Assembly: GCA_022316685.1 (NCBI GenBank)
Contig: JAKJHU010001076.1
Location: 30,301-94,300, forward strand
Length of the DNA stretch: 64,000 nt
DNA from: Progne subis subis
Lineage: Eukaryota; Chordata; Aves; Passeriformes; Hirundinidae
Direction of reading: 5' to 3'
A program made the position numbers and the translations under genes. The notes beneath the pieces were generated by a model. The model was not told the origin of the DNA. It was given only the letters and a program-made list of their open reading frames with translations, and did no database searches. Below, piece after piece: positions 34,317 to 46,367 of this stretch; position 1 is the first letter of the stretch, and the number at the start of each line of letters is the position of its first letter.

Positions 34317-35950
34317 CCTTGGGGCTCCTCTGGAATTCCTTCCACCGTCTGGGACAGCGGGCAGTGAGTGGAGCTGAAGGTGCCTCACCCAGTTTGGGTG
34401 ATGGGCTCCCTTGGGTGGCGGCGGCACCGGGGATTGATTGGGTACCCGAGAGTGTCCAGGAGACAGACGAGTGACAGATCAGGGGGGCTGTGAAGAGTCA
34501 CCAGGGAGAGAGCACTGAAAATCTCATCAGTGAGGACACTGGCATCTTCAGGGAGCAAACATGGCAGGGAACACAAGCAGGGTGGAAAAGGGAAAGCCAG
34601 GAAAGCGTCCTGGCCAAAGGGATGATGATCCCAAAATATCTCTGAAGGGTCCCTTGGGAGAATGCTGAGGCAGTTTGCACATTCTCCCAGAGGTAATTTA
34701 AGAACATGGACACCCAGAGAGGCAAGAAGGGAAGTCAAAAAGGGATTCAGACAACCGGGGATGGATGGTGTTGGTGTGCTGGGAAGGGTTAGGGTGAAGG
34801 CGAGTGTGCAGGAATACGGTTAAGGCAAGAAGCAGCAGGAGGAATCTCTGTGGCAGGAAAAAGGATGATGGAAAAGAGGAGGAAGAGAAAACTACTGAGG
34901 ACTGGGATGTTTTTCAGGAGGGTCTTATCCTCTAAATTTGCCAGCTGATCCAGATCCTTTGTATCCCCGGTTTCCAGGACAGGCAAACAAGGAGGTCAGG
35001 ATTTCAGGGGGTTTCTCTGTGCTGGGGAGCAGCAGGAGCGGGCGCAGAGGTGCGGCACCGGGAGCACGTGCTGGGGGCCTGTGGGGAGCTGCGGGGCCGG
35101 GCCGGGGCTGTGGGGCAGCCGGGGCTCAGCGCCGGGCGCTGCCTGACCCCACCACCCCCGGGCAGGGCCGGCAGTGGCCCCCGGCCCCCAGGAGGCTGCG
35201 GGACGCCCCGGCCGCTGCCCGGCCCCGTGGAGCTGCCGGCCCTGCCCGCCGGGGGAGCCGCCTTTGGACACTGCGGCAGGACAGGCACCGCCTCTGGCAT
35301 ACGGGCTGGGGAGGGCAGGGCGAGCACAAGGACCAGGAGCAGGAAGGAACACCTGGGAAATGGGGGTTATTCCTGCAAGGATCAAGATCATCTTTGAAGG
35401 ACTTTGTTTGGGTCACTGCAGAAAGGAATGCCCTTGCAGAGAGCTCAGCAGCTGTCACAGGATGAGCACCCACAGGCACTCAGGGGGCTGCAGCAGTGGC
35501 ACAAGAAGCCCCTGCAGCAGTTGGTCACAAAGGCACAGCAGGTGAATGCAAGAAGGGGTGAGGAAAAGGCCAAGGTGAAGGCAAAGGCCATGGCAGAGTT
35601 TCTACAGCCCCTGAGGGATGAACGCCAGGGCCCAAGGGGGCCCCAGCACCCAGGGGACGGGCTCGGCCACAAGCACCTGGCAGAGGCATTGCCATTGCTA
35701 CTTCTGGGGTACCTTTGTGTCAAATGTCTGACAAGGCCGATGCTGAAGTGAACCCAGAAGTGTGGGCAGCCCCAGGGAAATAGGGAAAATCAGACACCCA
35801 GCCTCTCCAAATTACTCTCAAGCAACCAGGACAAGTGGTGTCTAAAAGCAATACCCTATTCCAAGGGAGGGAAGGAAGGGCTCACAGCCTGGCATTGAGC
35901 CCCTCTGAAAGGCAGGGCTTTTGGAGCCTGGCATCTCTCCCTGGAATGCT
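34317..35950 (+). pseudogene. ERV-B primer site and gag region, right copy
   Basis: Starts with the tRNA-Pro-like site. A CpG-rich block occupies 35,030-35,370, followed by the shortened knuckle-like GHCRKECP piece near 35,415. No capsid motif is recognised, and open frames are broken. Confidence 0.45.
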
Positions 35951-36914
35951 CCAATGCTGCCAATCAAGAAACCAGATGCAATCTAGAGAATGCTGCAGGA
36001 TCTAAGAGTAAGAAATGAGATTATTAAACCGAGGCACCCCACAGTCTCAGATCCTTACACCATCTGCAACCAGGTTCCCTCCTCACACTGCTACCATTCA
36101 GCACTTGATGGAAAAGATGCTTTCTGGGGATGCCCACTTACACAGGATGCTGAAGAGGAGTTGGCCTTTGACTGGGAACAAGGGTTAGAAGGGAAAATTT
36201 ACCTCAGCCCCAGGGATTGGGTTAAGGCAGGATGTGGATGGCTTGCTCCAGTAAGGAGGACAAGAAGAAGTGGTAGAAGAAGCCTCTACGAAATGTCTCA
36301 ATTTTCATACTAAAAAGCATCTTTAAATATTTGGAAAAATAGTGCAAAGGTTGGAAAAAAATATTAAATACTTGGGACATATTGTGACAGAAAGTTTGAG
36401 GTGTTTTGACCCAGAGAGGGTCAGGGGAATCTCAGAATTAACGTTACCCAGGGATAAAAAGGAGCTGCGACAACTCTGAGGATTAATAGGAAATTGCAGG
36501 ACCTGGACTGAGGATTCTCTGTTCTAGCCAGAACGTTGCATGACTTTTTAACCCCAGACAGCCTCAATGTTATGGTATGGACATGAGAAAGACAACAAAA
36601 CTTGAGAAAATTAAAAAAAACCCCAAACTGATTGCTGCCCCAGCCACGGCTCTTCCAGACTTGGGAAAGGAATTGGAATTGTATGTGAATGTTAAACAGG
36701 GCCATGCCAAAGGAATCCTTGTGCTACAATATTTAACCCACTGGCCAGAGTAGCCCCCTCATTGTCTGCACAATTGTGCAGCCACAGCTCTAAGGGGACC
36801 TGAGGCCTGAACACTGACAGCACAAGGAGCTCCTGTTGTTCAAGTCTGGCATCAAGTTCAAGCTTTGATAACCAAAAGAGCCTCTAAATGGATGAGCAGT
36901 GCTTGGTTATTACA
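35951..36914 (+). pseudogene. ERV-B RT remnant, right copy
   Basis: Frame 35,990-36,313 matches the RT fingers/palm piece of the left copy (LQDLRVRNEIIKPRHP, LDGKDAFWGCPL). The connection stretch with ALPDLGKELELYV-like sequence is near 36,640-36,690. The element is cut by the deletion shortly after. Confidence 0.7.
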
Positions 36915-37004
36915 GCATGAAACCTTGTTTAATTAAAAACAAACAAACAAACATAAAGGAAAAAAACACAAAACGGGGGCAGGGGGTGGTGGATGGCAAG
37001 GGTA

Positions 37005-38165
37005 GGAAGATGTGAATCACTTGATGGCTGCCCTGGAAGAGAAGCTTAGCTCCAGGCAGCCAGGAGAGGAGCTTTAGAAATGTAAATTAACACTGCTGGG
37101 GAAAAGTGTGGACAATGCCTCGCCTCTTCTTGCCTGGGGCAGGAATTGGGCTGATTCCCTCTGCCCCTCAGCCCAAGCTCTGCCTGCTTGCACAGATGGA
37201 ATTGGCACAGCCAAAGGCAGAGCCCACACTCAGGATATCTGACTCTGCAACAGAAACTGGGGCAGCTGCAAAGGAAAACAGCAAATGGAGAATGCTGTGA
37301 AAACTTCACTAAAAGAACTGGGGGGGAATCATCCCTCTCCCCACTCCAACATGTGCTGTCACTGTCTAGGTCACACAGGGAGCATGAGAGCACTGGGGTG
37401 TTCTTGCTGCCACAAGTTCAGAGAAATCAGTTGGGAATCCAAGGATGTGATGATTTAATTAGAGAAAAGAGATCAATTGATGCAGCCCTGGCTGGAGGGA
37501 GCAACCAAAAATGGGGAAAAGATGAACGGCCACCAGAACAAATCCTACAACACCATGGAGCAGCCCCTGGGAACCCGAATGAATTCATATCAGGGGCCAG
37601 AGAACCCATTTATCATTTCAATGGCATAATTAGATTACATGATGTCCTCAAAATAATAACCACCCAGACAGATCCAGCTCCTGAGTCTGGCCGATCAATC
37701 CACTCAAATGAAGAATGAGACATTTCACCATGGGATGGGATCAGATTATCTATTAGCAGAAGGAGGAGCACAGTGTGGAAAATTAAATGACTCCAGATCC
37801 TGTTGGCAAATAGACTAGACAACAACCAAAAAGTGGTGAAACAGGTAACAAAGGAAATAAGAAAGCAGCTCATGTATTGGTCCAAATGTAGAAAGGATGG
37901 GAACAGGACACGGTTTCGTGGTTCCCTGGCACACCATGGGTCAAACGAATGCTCTTTCTCCTCTTCTGTGCTACAGCAACTCTCATCTTTTGACCATGCA
38001 CAGACACCTTGCTGAGTGCAGCTCATTCAGCACGGGAGCAAGGGGATGCAGCTGGCAGCCAGGCCTCCTGAGCCACAAACGGCTCCAAAAGGACAGGGAA
38101 GGAGGTCACTGAGAAGAATCCCAAATCCAAACAGGAACCAGGAAGAAAAAACAAGAGTCAAAGAG
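37005..38165 (+). pseudogene. ERV-B env ectodomain remnant, right copy
   Basis: Frame 37,188-37,718 continues in other frames to ~38,030. The disulfide-loop region near 37,740-37,805 has LLAEGG and C-x6-S-C, as in the left copy. Stops break it. Confidence 0.6.
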
Positions 38166-38612
38166 TGAATCTGCTTGCAGATAGAGCCAGGGACTTGGAA
38201 ATAAAGTAATAGGAGAAACCATCAGTTTCAGAAAATGTTACTCATTGACACAGACTGCTGCACAGCCAAGATCCTGCTAAATTCCTGAACATCGAGAAGA
38301 AGAACAAAGACTGAAACAGAGCCATGAATATCGGATGTTATACAAAAGGGGGAGTGCATATGAACGAGGACACGCAGTAGGCGGATCGGGAAGTCTCAAC
38401 TTTTCAAGTACCTTCGACACTAGGCAAAGGGAGACGGAGATGCAGAAGGCAAAATTAGGATAAAAAGGAGTCTGCGTACTACAACGATCAAAGAGACCCC
38501 ATGGCAAATGCCGCAGGGCCTCTCCCTTTGTTCAGGAATAAAGTCACTTTTACAGGACTCCTCTGTCTCCTTTGGGGACAGAAACCTCTGGAGACACCAA
38601 TTTTCCCGCACA
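38166..38612 (+). repeat. ERV-B 3' LTR (right arm)
   Basis: Starts TGAATCTGCTTG, contains GGAATAAAGTCAC, and ends TTTTCCCGCACA at the edge of promoter 3. Confidence 0.75.
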
Positions 38613-39290
38613 CTCCCGGGGACAGGGCAGCCACCTCCGTGCTCCCCACAGGAAGCGGGACGAGGCAGCGCTGCTCCGGCACCGGCTCCTGCCCAGGCCC
38701 CAGCGGCAAGGAGACCGCGGGCAGCCGCTCCCGCAGCGCCCTCAGGCCACGGGCAACACGGGGCGGACACGGCACAAGGAACCCGCCAGAGCCCCCGGAC
38801 GCGCCCTCGGCCCGCAGCCAGCCCCGAGCCCCGGCACAACCCAGCGCGGCTCCCACCTGCGCTGGGGCCGACTCCGAGCTCCGCCGCCGCCTCCGCGGGC
38901 TCCGGCCGCTGCCGCCGCTCCCGGGCCCGCACAGACGCTCCGCCAATGGCGGCTCTGCTGCGCCAGGGGCGCCCGGGGAGGGGGCGGCCCCGGGGCCGGG
39001 CTTGGCCCCGCTCTGCCCAATCAGCGCGCCACAACCACGAGTGACGGCACCATCGCCCAATCGCAGCCAGCGGCGGGCTGTGCACACGGCCCAGCCTCGG
39101 CCCGCGCTCTCCGGGCCCCCCGGGCTGTGTGAGGGGAAAGGCGGAGATGAGCAACAGCCCTGGCACGGGCCCGGGCCCGAGGCGGCGTTCATCTGAAAAC
39201 ACAAACGAAGTTCTCCGCAGCTCCCGGCCCGCCTTTCCCAACCCTGCGTGTTCGCTGCCACCGGCTCAAAGGAAAGCAGTCTGTTCTCCT
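38613..39290 (-). promoter_or_regulatory. CpG-island promoter and untranslated exon 1 of ZNF-3
   Basis: Near-identical to 42-640 (same orientation) and to the other two islands in reverse. On the minus strand the donor CAG|GTGGGA has its GT at 38,856-38,855, with exon 1 ending at 38,857. The three CCAAT boxes are conserved. Only scattered substitutions distinguish the copies. Confidence 0.65.
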
Positions 39291-39711
39291 ACCCCGAATT
39301 AGGAGCAGCAGTGCAATGGCTTTGATTGTCCACAAAAAGGGAAAACCCCCAACGCCCTTCGGCTGAGTGGAGGAGGGGCGAGATTTCTGGTAGAAAACTC
39401 CCAAAGTCGTTTTTCCCAGAATTGGGAAGAACAAACCAAACCCTGGTGAGGTGCCCCCCCCCAGCAGCGCCTCTCTGCCATCCCAGCTGAAGCCCTCGCT
39501 GGCTGCTCCAGGCTGGATGGGCAGACTGGGAGCGCTGGGAAGGGCCCCGGCTCGGGGCGCAGCCCCCGGGGCAGCCCCAGGGCCCCCAGAGCAGCTCCAA
39601 GGCTCCGGCAGCCGGGATGGAACGTGGGAAGGGAGCAGCCCTGTCCCCTGTCCCCCCTGGCTGTGACCCCGGCGGTGACAGCGGCGGGCGCGGGGGCCGG
39701 ACCGGCGGGGG
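39291..39711. other. GC-rich stretch next to promoter 3
   Basis: Inverted copy of 10,300-10,740. No gene is recognised; open frames reflect GC content. Confidence 0.4.
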
Positions 39712-39795
39712 TTGAGGGGCCGCACCCGGACCCGCCCGTTCCTCGAGTGTCACCCGGGCGTGTCCCCCCTGTCCCTCGGAGTGTCCCCAGCGGCC

Positions 39796-40280
39796 ATGGA
39801 GCCTCGAGAGGTGCGACAATCCCGGCAAGGGGTGGGAGAGAGGATGGGGGGACACGGGGTTGGCAGAAGGGGACAGGGGTTCCCAAAGGGACAGGAGGGC
39901 ATAACAGGAACGATGAAGGTGACAAAGGGGTGGAGGGGACCGAGGGAAGCAGAGGGGACAGTGGGGGGTGGCAGGGGGGCGGCAGAGGGGACAGCTGCGC
40001 CCCCCAGGGAGGGGACAAAAGGGATCCCGGGAGGGCACAGGGGCCACCCCAGGAGGCCACAAGTGCCACGAGGTCCCCGCCACCTCCCCTGTTCCCTCCC
40101 CATGTGCTGGAGGCGCTGCTGGCCGTGGTGGCCACCCTGGGCGAGCTGGCGGCTCCCGTGACCGCGCCACGCCAGGACCATGTGGCCGCTCGTGTCCCCA
40201 AGGTCCCCGCACGCAGCCCGGAGCAGATTCACCGCGACCTGCGCGCGGAGAGGCTGAAAGTGGGCGGGGCCTGGCGGTGA
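39796..40280 (+). pseudogene. Right copy of the possible two-exon gene, acceptor lost
   Basis: Exon 1 (39,796-39,831) keeps the ATG and donor. The intron 3' end reads CCCTCCCCAT instead of CCCTCCCCAG at ~40,102-40,103, destroying the acceptor, and the first codon of exon 2 changes from CTG to GTG. Exon 2 (40,104-40,280) is otherwise open with the same stop. If the left gene is real, this copy probably cannot be spliced the same way. Confidence 0.3.
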
Positions 40281-40570
40281 GGAAATGGGGCGGGGAAAGG
40301 GGCGGGGCCAGCAATGGGAGCGGCTGGAGGGGAGACAAAGGGGCCCTTTGGGGATATCGGGGGGTTCGGGGACCCTGGGGCCTGAAATGATCCCAGGTCC
40401 TGCTGGATCCCAAGGAATGACCCAAATGCTTTCAAATCCCAGATCCTGGATCCTAAAAAATCCCAAACTCCAGATCTCAAATGCTGCTGGATACCCAAAC
40501 CCCAATCCTAAATGATCCCAAATCCCAAATTCTGGATCCCCAAAGCCACCCGATATCAAATGCTGCTGGG
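40281..40570. repeat. Degenerate GATCC / CAAATCCC short repeats
   Basis: Inverted counterpart of 9,456-9,740, directly before the ERV-A 5' LTR. Confidence 0.55.
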
Positions 40571-40836
40571 TGTGAGATACTAAATTTGAAGAATTAGGGA
40601 TTTTAGGAAAGTTAAGATAATAGTTGCTGAAATAGCTAAAGTAGGTAGATAAGCTTTGCTTGCAGTTAACAGAGCCCAGATCTTAAATAAGCTATCCCAG
40701 ATTGAGTAACTCACTGCTTGTCAGTTTTATGTTTATGTAGCTGTGCTTGGAACAAAAACCAAAATGTGGTAAATAGGACATAAGAGAGCTGCAGATTTCC
40801 TGCTTAAAGGACCCATTCAACACAGGAAACTATAAG
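40571..40836 (+). repeat. ERV-A 5' LTR fragment (right arm)
   Basis: Starts TGTGAGATAC and stops at CTATAAG, after which leader sequence follows. 40,741-40,800 is identical to 48,863-48,922 in the 3' LTR of the same element. Confidence 0.7.
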
Positions 40837-41991
40837 AAGAGGGCTTCTGCGGTCCTGCTGACCACCCGGGGAAAGACCAGAACCTGCTGGAACTACGGAC
40901 AGAAGGTGTGTTTATACTTGAAAAGAGGTACCTTGGTATAGGCGGTTGGTAAGACACTGAGAGACGTCTCGTGCACAACACACACCTCTTGGGTTTGTTT
41001 GTAACAGCTGTGACAGCTCTGCGGAGCCTGGTGTCAGTGGTTTGGTATCCGTGTCCCGTAGTGGGGACAGCGGTGACTGGGTTTTGTTGTGTCAGCTCGC
41101 AGTTGAAAGGTGCCTTGGTAGTCCGTGTCCCGTGAGGGGGCAGCGGCGGCAGTGAAAGAACCGGTGTTGTTGTTGTGTATTAGGAGCAGTGGTGGCTCCG
41201 GTTTCAGTTTGTGGTTTAAAGGTACCTTGACAATCCATAATCCGAGTGGCGAGCCCGTGCTGGGACGCGAAGGGTCTCGTTGTGGGTGGCGGAAAATCCC
41301 GATTGCGGCCCCGCGCACACCGGGTGTGTGTGGTGGGAACGGATCCGTGTTTTGTGGTCTCGTGGTTTTGTGTGTTTGTGTCTTCAGGTGTGGAAGAATT
41401 CTTGGTGCATCGTATGTATCGTGGTCTGTGAGAGTTTGTGTTGTAAGCGTTTTGATTTGTGTGATTTTGGAGTGTGTTAGTAACCCGTGTAAGCGTTTTT
41501 AGGAGTGTTGCAAGCTTGAAGTTGTAAAAGCCTTTTGGATTCCCCGCCTGATCAGCGGAGGGATCCCTCTGTTTGAGAGAGAGGAAGGATTTATAGTGGT
41601 AGTTTTGTATCCAGATTGTGTGCTGCAGGGGAATTAGACTGTGTGTGAGCTTGGACAGCGTGTGCTTTTGGCAACAGCATTTTGCTGATGATTTGTTAAG
41701 TGAAAAAAAGCATTTGTGAAAGTTTAAATTGCTTAATTTTTGAGGTAAAAGGAGAGAGCGGCGTAAGGCGGTTTCAAACCTCAGCCAGCCCCAGCAATTG
41801 GGAGGGGGTGATTTGTGTCCCCGGTAACCGCAGGGGAATCCAGGCTCTGCAGCCTCGGGCGGCGCCTCTGAACTCCCTGTAAAACCCTAAGAAGGTTTTT
41901 TAGCGAGTGAGTGTTTTAGTTAAAAAATATGGTTTTGCTTGTTTGTGAGGCTTGCAGTTGCTGGAGTGTGTGGTAATATTTTAAAGTCCTG
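40837..41991 (+). other. ERV-A leader region, right copy
   Basis: Three imperfect repeats begin at 40,927 (GGTACCTTGG), 41,109 (GGTGCCTTGG) and 41,221 (GGTACCTTGA), the last two followed by GTCC/ATCC and a TCCCGTG- or TCCGAGTG-like piece. No coding domain or clear primer site was found. Confidence 0.5.
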
Positions 41992-42318
41992 GTGGCGCAG
42001 TCCCTAAGCACAGAGGAGTGGAGAGGCAGCGTGGGATCAGGGTTACCCCCCACCTCCTTCTCACGGAGGGATTTGTGTGTGGTGTCCCGGCCGAGATCCG
42101 TAGGATTTTTCGGTGACACCTTGTTGAAACTTCTGGTGAAGTGTGTTTGGGGTCGTGAGGGACCCCTGGCTATTTCCTTTGCGAGCCTAAAACGGTTGGT
42201 GTTTGGAGTTGGGTCTCTCTTAAGAAAAGGCTTTGATTGTGTGCAGAAAGCAGAGAGCCCAGAACTTATGCCCAGAGATGGCAGAAAGAGCCGAGAAATT
42301 TTTGGTGCTGAGATATGA
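41992..42318 (+). pseudogene. Possible ERV-A gag N-terminal frame, right copy
   Basis: A 108-residue frame ending just as the capsid frame begins (overlap at 42,315). Not recognised as matrix. Longer than the left copy, which has an earlier stop. Confidence 0.35.
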
Positions 42319-42710
42319 TTAAGCAGCATTCACCTGATTGGGCAGATCTGCAACTGCTACTTGGTGCCTTAACAGAAACTGAGGAGCAAGTAGTTCTGGA
42401 AGTGGCTGGGGATCTGGCTGAGGATGATTGTAGGACAACACAGGAGGATGGTAAAGATGTATTTCCCTTTCAAGACCCAGGCTGGGATCCTAATGATGAT
42501 GAGGGGTTAGGACGGTTCAAGAGATACCAAGAACTGATATTAAAAGGGCTAGAAAGAGCAATCCCCAAAGCCATAAACTGGTCAGTGTTATATGCTATCA
42601 AACAGGGCCCCTCTCAAACACCTTCTGAATTTCTAAATCACCTGCGAGACGCAATGCGCCGACACACACCACCCTGGATCCTGGATCTGGTGAAGGAACA
42701 CAGCAATTAA
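42315..42710 (+). pseudogene. ERV-A gag capsid fragment, right copy
   Basis: 131 residues with the gamma-type capsid C-terminal half and major homology region (IKQGPSQTPSEFLNHLRDA). About four residues differ from the left copy. Confidence 0.8.
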
Positions 42711-42948
42711 TAAATTTATTTTTATGACAATCCACAGGAGACATCAGGTGGAAACTCCAGAAGATCCGGGGTCCAAAGAGCCGGAATTTAAAAAATTTAC
42801 TAAATAAAGCATAAAAAGTTTTTAGTAACCAGAAAGAAGGATATAAACAAGGGATGAAGAAATTAGTAGCGGTAGTAAAAAATGAGAAAAGAGAAAATGT
42901 GGGCAAGGTCCACCAAAACAAGGACCACCTCGACTAGGAAAAGATTAA

Positions 42949-42990
42949 TGTGCATTTTGTAAGAAATTTGGTCACTGGAAAAACCAGTGC
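42949..42990 (+). pseudogene. ERV-A nucleocapsid zinc knuckle, right copy
   Basis: C-x2-C-x4-H-x4-C pattern (CAFCKKFGHWKNQC), in a frame with stops on both sides. Confidence 0.8.
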
Positions 42991-43084
42991 CCAGAATTAA
43001 GAAAGGGTGATGAACATAGAAAAGGTGATCAGAAAAAGAAAAAAGTAGTTGCTCATGTAAAGGAGGACTGAGGGGGACCGGAGG

Positions 43085-43310
43085 GCCCTACCCTAGGGGA
43101 CCCTCTGGTTATAGTCAAACTGGGGAACAAAGAAAAATAAGTAAAATTTTTGATAGATACAGGAACAACTTTTTCAGTGTTGAATAAGGCCCTAATACCT
43201 GTAACCAATGACTATGTTATGGTAAAAGGGGCAACTGACCAATCTGAAAGAGCTTATTTTTGCAAACCATTGAAGTATAAATTAAGTAAACAGTAGGGCG
43301 TCCATCGATT
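43085..43310 (+). pseudogene. ERV-A protease remnant, right copy
   Basis: The LIDTGTTFSVL active-site loop is at ~43,150-43,182, with a TAA just upstream at 43,138-43,140. Confidence 0.7.
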
Positions 43311-43317
43311 TTTATAC

Positions 43318-43934
43318 ATGCCTAATGCTCCAGCTGCACTTTTGGGCAGAGATTTGCTAGAGCAGCTGGAAGCAAGAATAATATTCAAAAATGGGGAAAT
43401 GAATTTGGAGGTAAAGGATCAACAATACGTAGAACAGTTAAGCTTAATGCTAGTAACCAAAGAAATTGAAGTGGCAAGCGAAAAGGAAAATTTTAGGAAA
43501 ATAATGGATCAAGTATTTCCAGGAGTATGGGCCTCCAATATACCAGGAAGAGCAAAGAATGCACTCCCAGTGCAAATCAGGCTTAAAGAGGGAGGACAGC
43601 CAGTAAGGGTTAAACAATCCCCCTAAAGAAAGAAGATATAGAAGGGGTTAGCCCAATTATTGAGAACTTTCTGCAGCTAGGACTACTGAGAGAGTGTCAA
43701 TCTGATTTTAATACTCCTATTCTGCCAGTAAAGAAACCTGATGGGTCATACAGATTAGTACAAGATTGAAGGGCTGTTAACAAGGTAACTGAAGACTTGT
43801 ATCCAGTGGTTGCCAATCCCTACACCTTGTTAACCTGTTCAACACCTGAACTAACTTGGTTTACTGTTCTAGATCTAAAGGATGTTTTCTTTTGCCTCCC
43901 TCTCCATGAAGCCAGCCAGAAAATTTTTGCATTC
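43318..43934 (+). pseudogene. ERV-A RT N-terminal part, right copy
   Basis: Frame 43,318-43,626 runs from the GRDLLEQL linker to VRVKQ and then stops. Further RT sequence (TPILPVKKPDGSYRLVQD) continues in another frame up to the solo LTR. Confidence 0.8.
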
Positions 43935-44444
43935 TGTTGGGAAGGATGAAGCCAGAAAGCCCTATAAATATGATTGCTTGGATTCTGAGAATGTGAAACC
44001 TGTAACTGAGATAGAATTGAAAGTAAGTTTTGATGTTTAAAATGTCCCAGTTACTAGATGCCTGCGAAAACAACCCCCAATGTATGATTCATCCCACACA
44101 TGTAACCCCCCCTGAAGTATCAAGTATCTGTAACCCCATTGGCACAAGCCTGTTACAGCCCACCTCGAGACCCCTTATCAGGGGGCTGCGAGAGTGGGCC
44201 TCCCTCCTTCTTCTGCCTCTTGTCTCTTTGTTTTCTTCTCCTTTGCTCTTCTCTTGGAATTCCCTTATCTCTCGCTTCCCCCACCTTCCAAGGCCATGCT
44301 ACAGCTGTGCCTGGCGGCTCCGAGCAAGGCCTCATGTCCCATACAATAAACTTCTTCTTCTAAAACCCAGCTTCAGAGATCTCTCGTCTACATTCTTCTA
44401 CACCGTCCTGGAGTCCTCAGCAGCAGGAGGAAGACATTTCTACA
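43935..44444 (+). mobile_element. Solo LTR nested in ERV-A RT, right copy
   Basis: 510 bp from TGTTGGGAAGG to TTTCTACA, with ATACAATAAAC near 44,340. GCATTC (43,929-43,934) and GCATTG (44,445-44,450) flank it. Confidence 0.8.
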
Positions 44445-44449
44445 GCATT

Positions 44450-45340
44450 GGAGTGGGAAAGCCCTAAAACTAGAGAAAAACGCAGCCCACATGGTGTCTT
44501 ACTGCAGGGGTACAAGAACTCCCCCACTATATTTGGGGAGCAGCTTGCCAAGGATTTAGAGTCCTGGGAACCTCCACCAGGAGAAGGACAGTTACTCCAG
44601 TATGTGGATGATCTCTCAATAGGCACCCGGACCCAGGAGACATGTGTGGACTGGACGGTAAGCCTCCTAAACTTTCTAGGCCTGCAGGGGTATCGAGTAT
44701 CCCAGAAGAAAGCCCAAAGAGTGAGGCAAACAGTTATTTACCTGGGTTATGAAGTGAGTGCTGGACAAAGGACTCTGGGGCAGGATCGCAAGGAAGCAAT
44801 ATACCAGACCCCGAAACCTCAGACAGTGAAAGAACTAAGAACCTTTTAGGCATGACAGGGTGGTACAGACTGTGGATTTATAACTATGGGTTGCTTGTTA
44901 AACCTCTGTATGACTTGATCATGGAAGGGAGCAGAGATCTTCAGTGGACAAAAGAAGCAACTCGAGCCTTTGACCAGCTAAAGAAAGCCCTTATGTCAGC
45001 TCCAGCCCTAGGACTTCCAGACGTGAGTAATCCATTTTTCCTGTTTTCCCACAAGAAGCAAGGGATTGCCTTGGGAATATTAGCACAGAACTTAGGCCCG
45101 TACCAGAGGGCAGTGGCCTATCTTTCCAAACAACTGGACACAGCAGCTAAAGGATGGCCAAGGTGCCTCAGAGCAGTTGCAGCAGTAGCAATAAACATCC
45201 AAGAGGCACGCAAATTCACCCTAGGCCAGAAGATGACTGTGCTAGTATCTCACACAATGTCTGCAGTCCTTGAGGCAAAAGGGGGACATTGGCTCTCCCC
45301 ACAGAGGTTTCTGAACAAGATGATGTTGAAATTGTGGTAG
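44450..45340 (+). pseudogene. ERV-A RT C-terminal part, right copy
   Basis: Frame 44,448-44,849 has LLQGYKNSPTIF and the catalytic YVDD at 44,601-44,612. Frame 44,852-45,340 holds thumb and connection (ALGLPDVSNPFFLF). They are separated by a stop at 44,847-44,849. Confidence 0.8.
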
Positions 45341-45930
45341 CTAACATTGTGAACCCAGCTTCCTTCCTCAGCTGGAGCACGGGAGAACCAGTGATCCATG
45401 AGTGCCTGGAGACCATTGAAGCCACCTACTCCAGCCGCCAGGATCTGAAGGACACCCCGCTTGAGGATGCTGAGACCTGTTTGCTGATGGAAGCAGCTAT
45501 GTCGTCAGTGGAAGAAGACATGCTGGGTACGCAGTTACCACAAGCAAGGAGGTGATAGAGTCTGGACCATTAACATCTACAGGGACTCAAGGTCTGCATT
45601 CGGGGTGGTTCATGCTCACGGAGCCATCTGGAAGGAAAGAGCACTGCTGAATTCACAAGGCAAGAGTATTAAACACGCACAAGAGATACTGAGGCTATTA
45701 GATGCCGTACAGCTACCTGAGAGAGTAGCCATAATGCACATCAAGGCACACCAAAAAGTGAGCTCTGAACTGGAGGAAGGGAATGTGCTGGTGGACAGAG
45801 AGGCAAAAGAAGCAGCAAAAGGTGAAGTACCCGATAAGGCTGTTGAGGCAGCAATGATTCCAGATGGAAGAGTTTCTGTTGAAGCCAAAAAGGCAAGTTA
45901 TAACCAGGAGGGATGAGCTGTAACACAAGA
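45341..45930 (+). pseudogene. ERV-A RNase H remnant, right copy
   Basis: The FADGSS catalytic motif at ~45,482-45,500 is out of frame with the upstream frame 45,289-45,555. The C-terminal half is the frame 45,605-45,916 (IKAHQK, VDREAKEAA). Confidence 0.75.
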
Positions 45931-46336
45931 AGGGAAACTTGTAGTACCCTCCTATTTGTTGTGGTCATTAGTACAGAAGGAACATGAGAAAACACACTGG
46001 GGAATAGATGCCCTGTATAACCATTTGAAAGAAAGAATCATGGCCAGGAAATTGCAGGGCACAGTGATACAAGTAACTCATCAGTGTAGTCTTTGCCCCT
46101 GAACTAACCCTAAAAATACCCCAAAGCCTAAAGTGGGACAAATTGAGAAAGGTTGTGGACCTGGGCAACAATGGCAAATTGATTTTACAGGACTGCCCAG
46201 GAAGGGAGGGTATCGTTACCTATAACGATATATATATATATACACACCTATATATATATAGGTGTGTGTATATATATATGTGTGTGTGTGTATATATATA
46301 TATACACACCTATATATATATAGGTGTGTATATATA

Positions 46337-46367
<31 letters not shown>

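Larger units (their letters stand above)
33864..38612 (+). mobile_element. ERV-B, right-arm provirus in the ZNF-3 intron (internally deleted)
   Basis: Plus-strand copy with 5' LTR 33,864-34,316, tRNA-Pro-like site 34,320-34,336, gag with CpG block, RT, env ectodomain and 3' LTR 38,166-38,612. A deletion near 36,915-37,005 removed the equivalent of left 13,000-16,645 (RNase H end, integrase, first part of env), leaving ~90 bp of A-rich filler. Confidence 0.8.

Noticed and set aside
44030..44467. A 145-codon frame within ERV-A pol
   Set aside because: It lies in the nested solo LTR and is non-coding LTR sequence.
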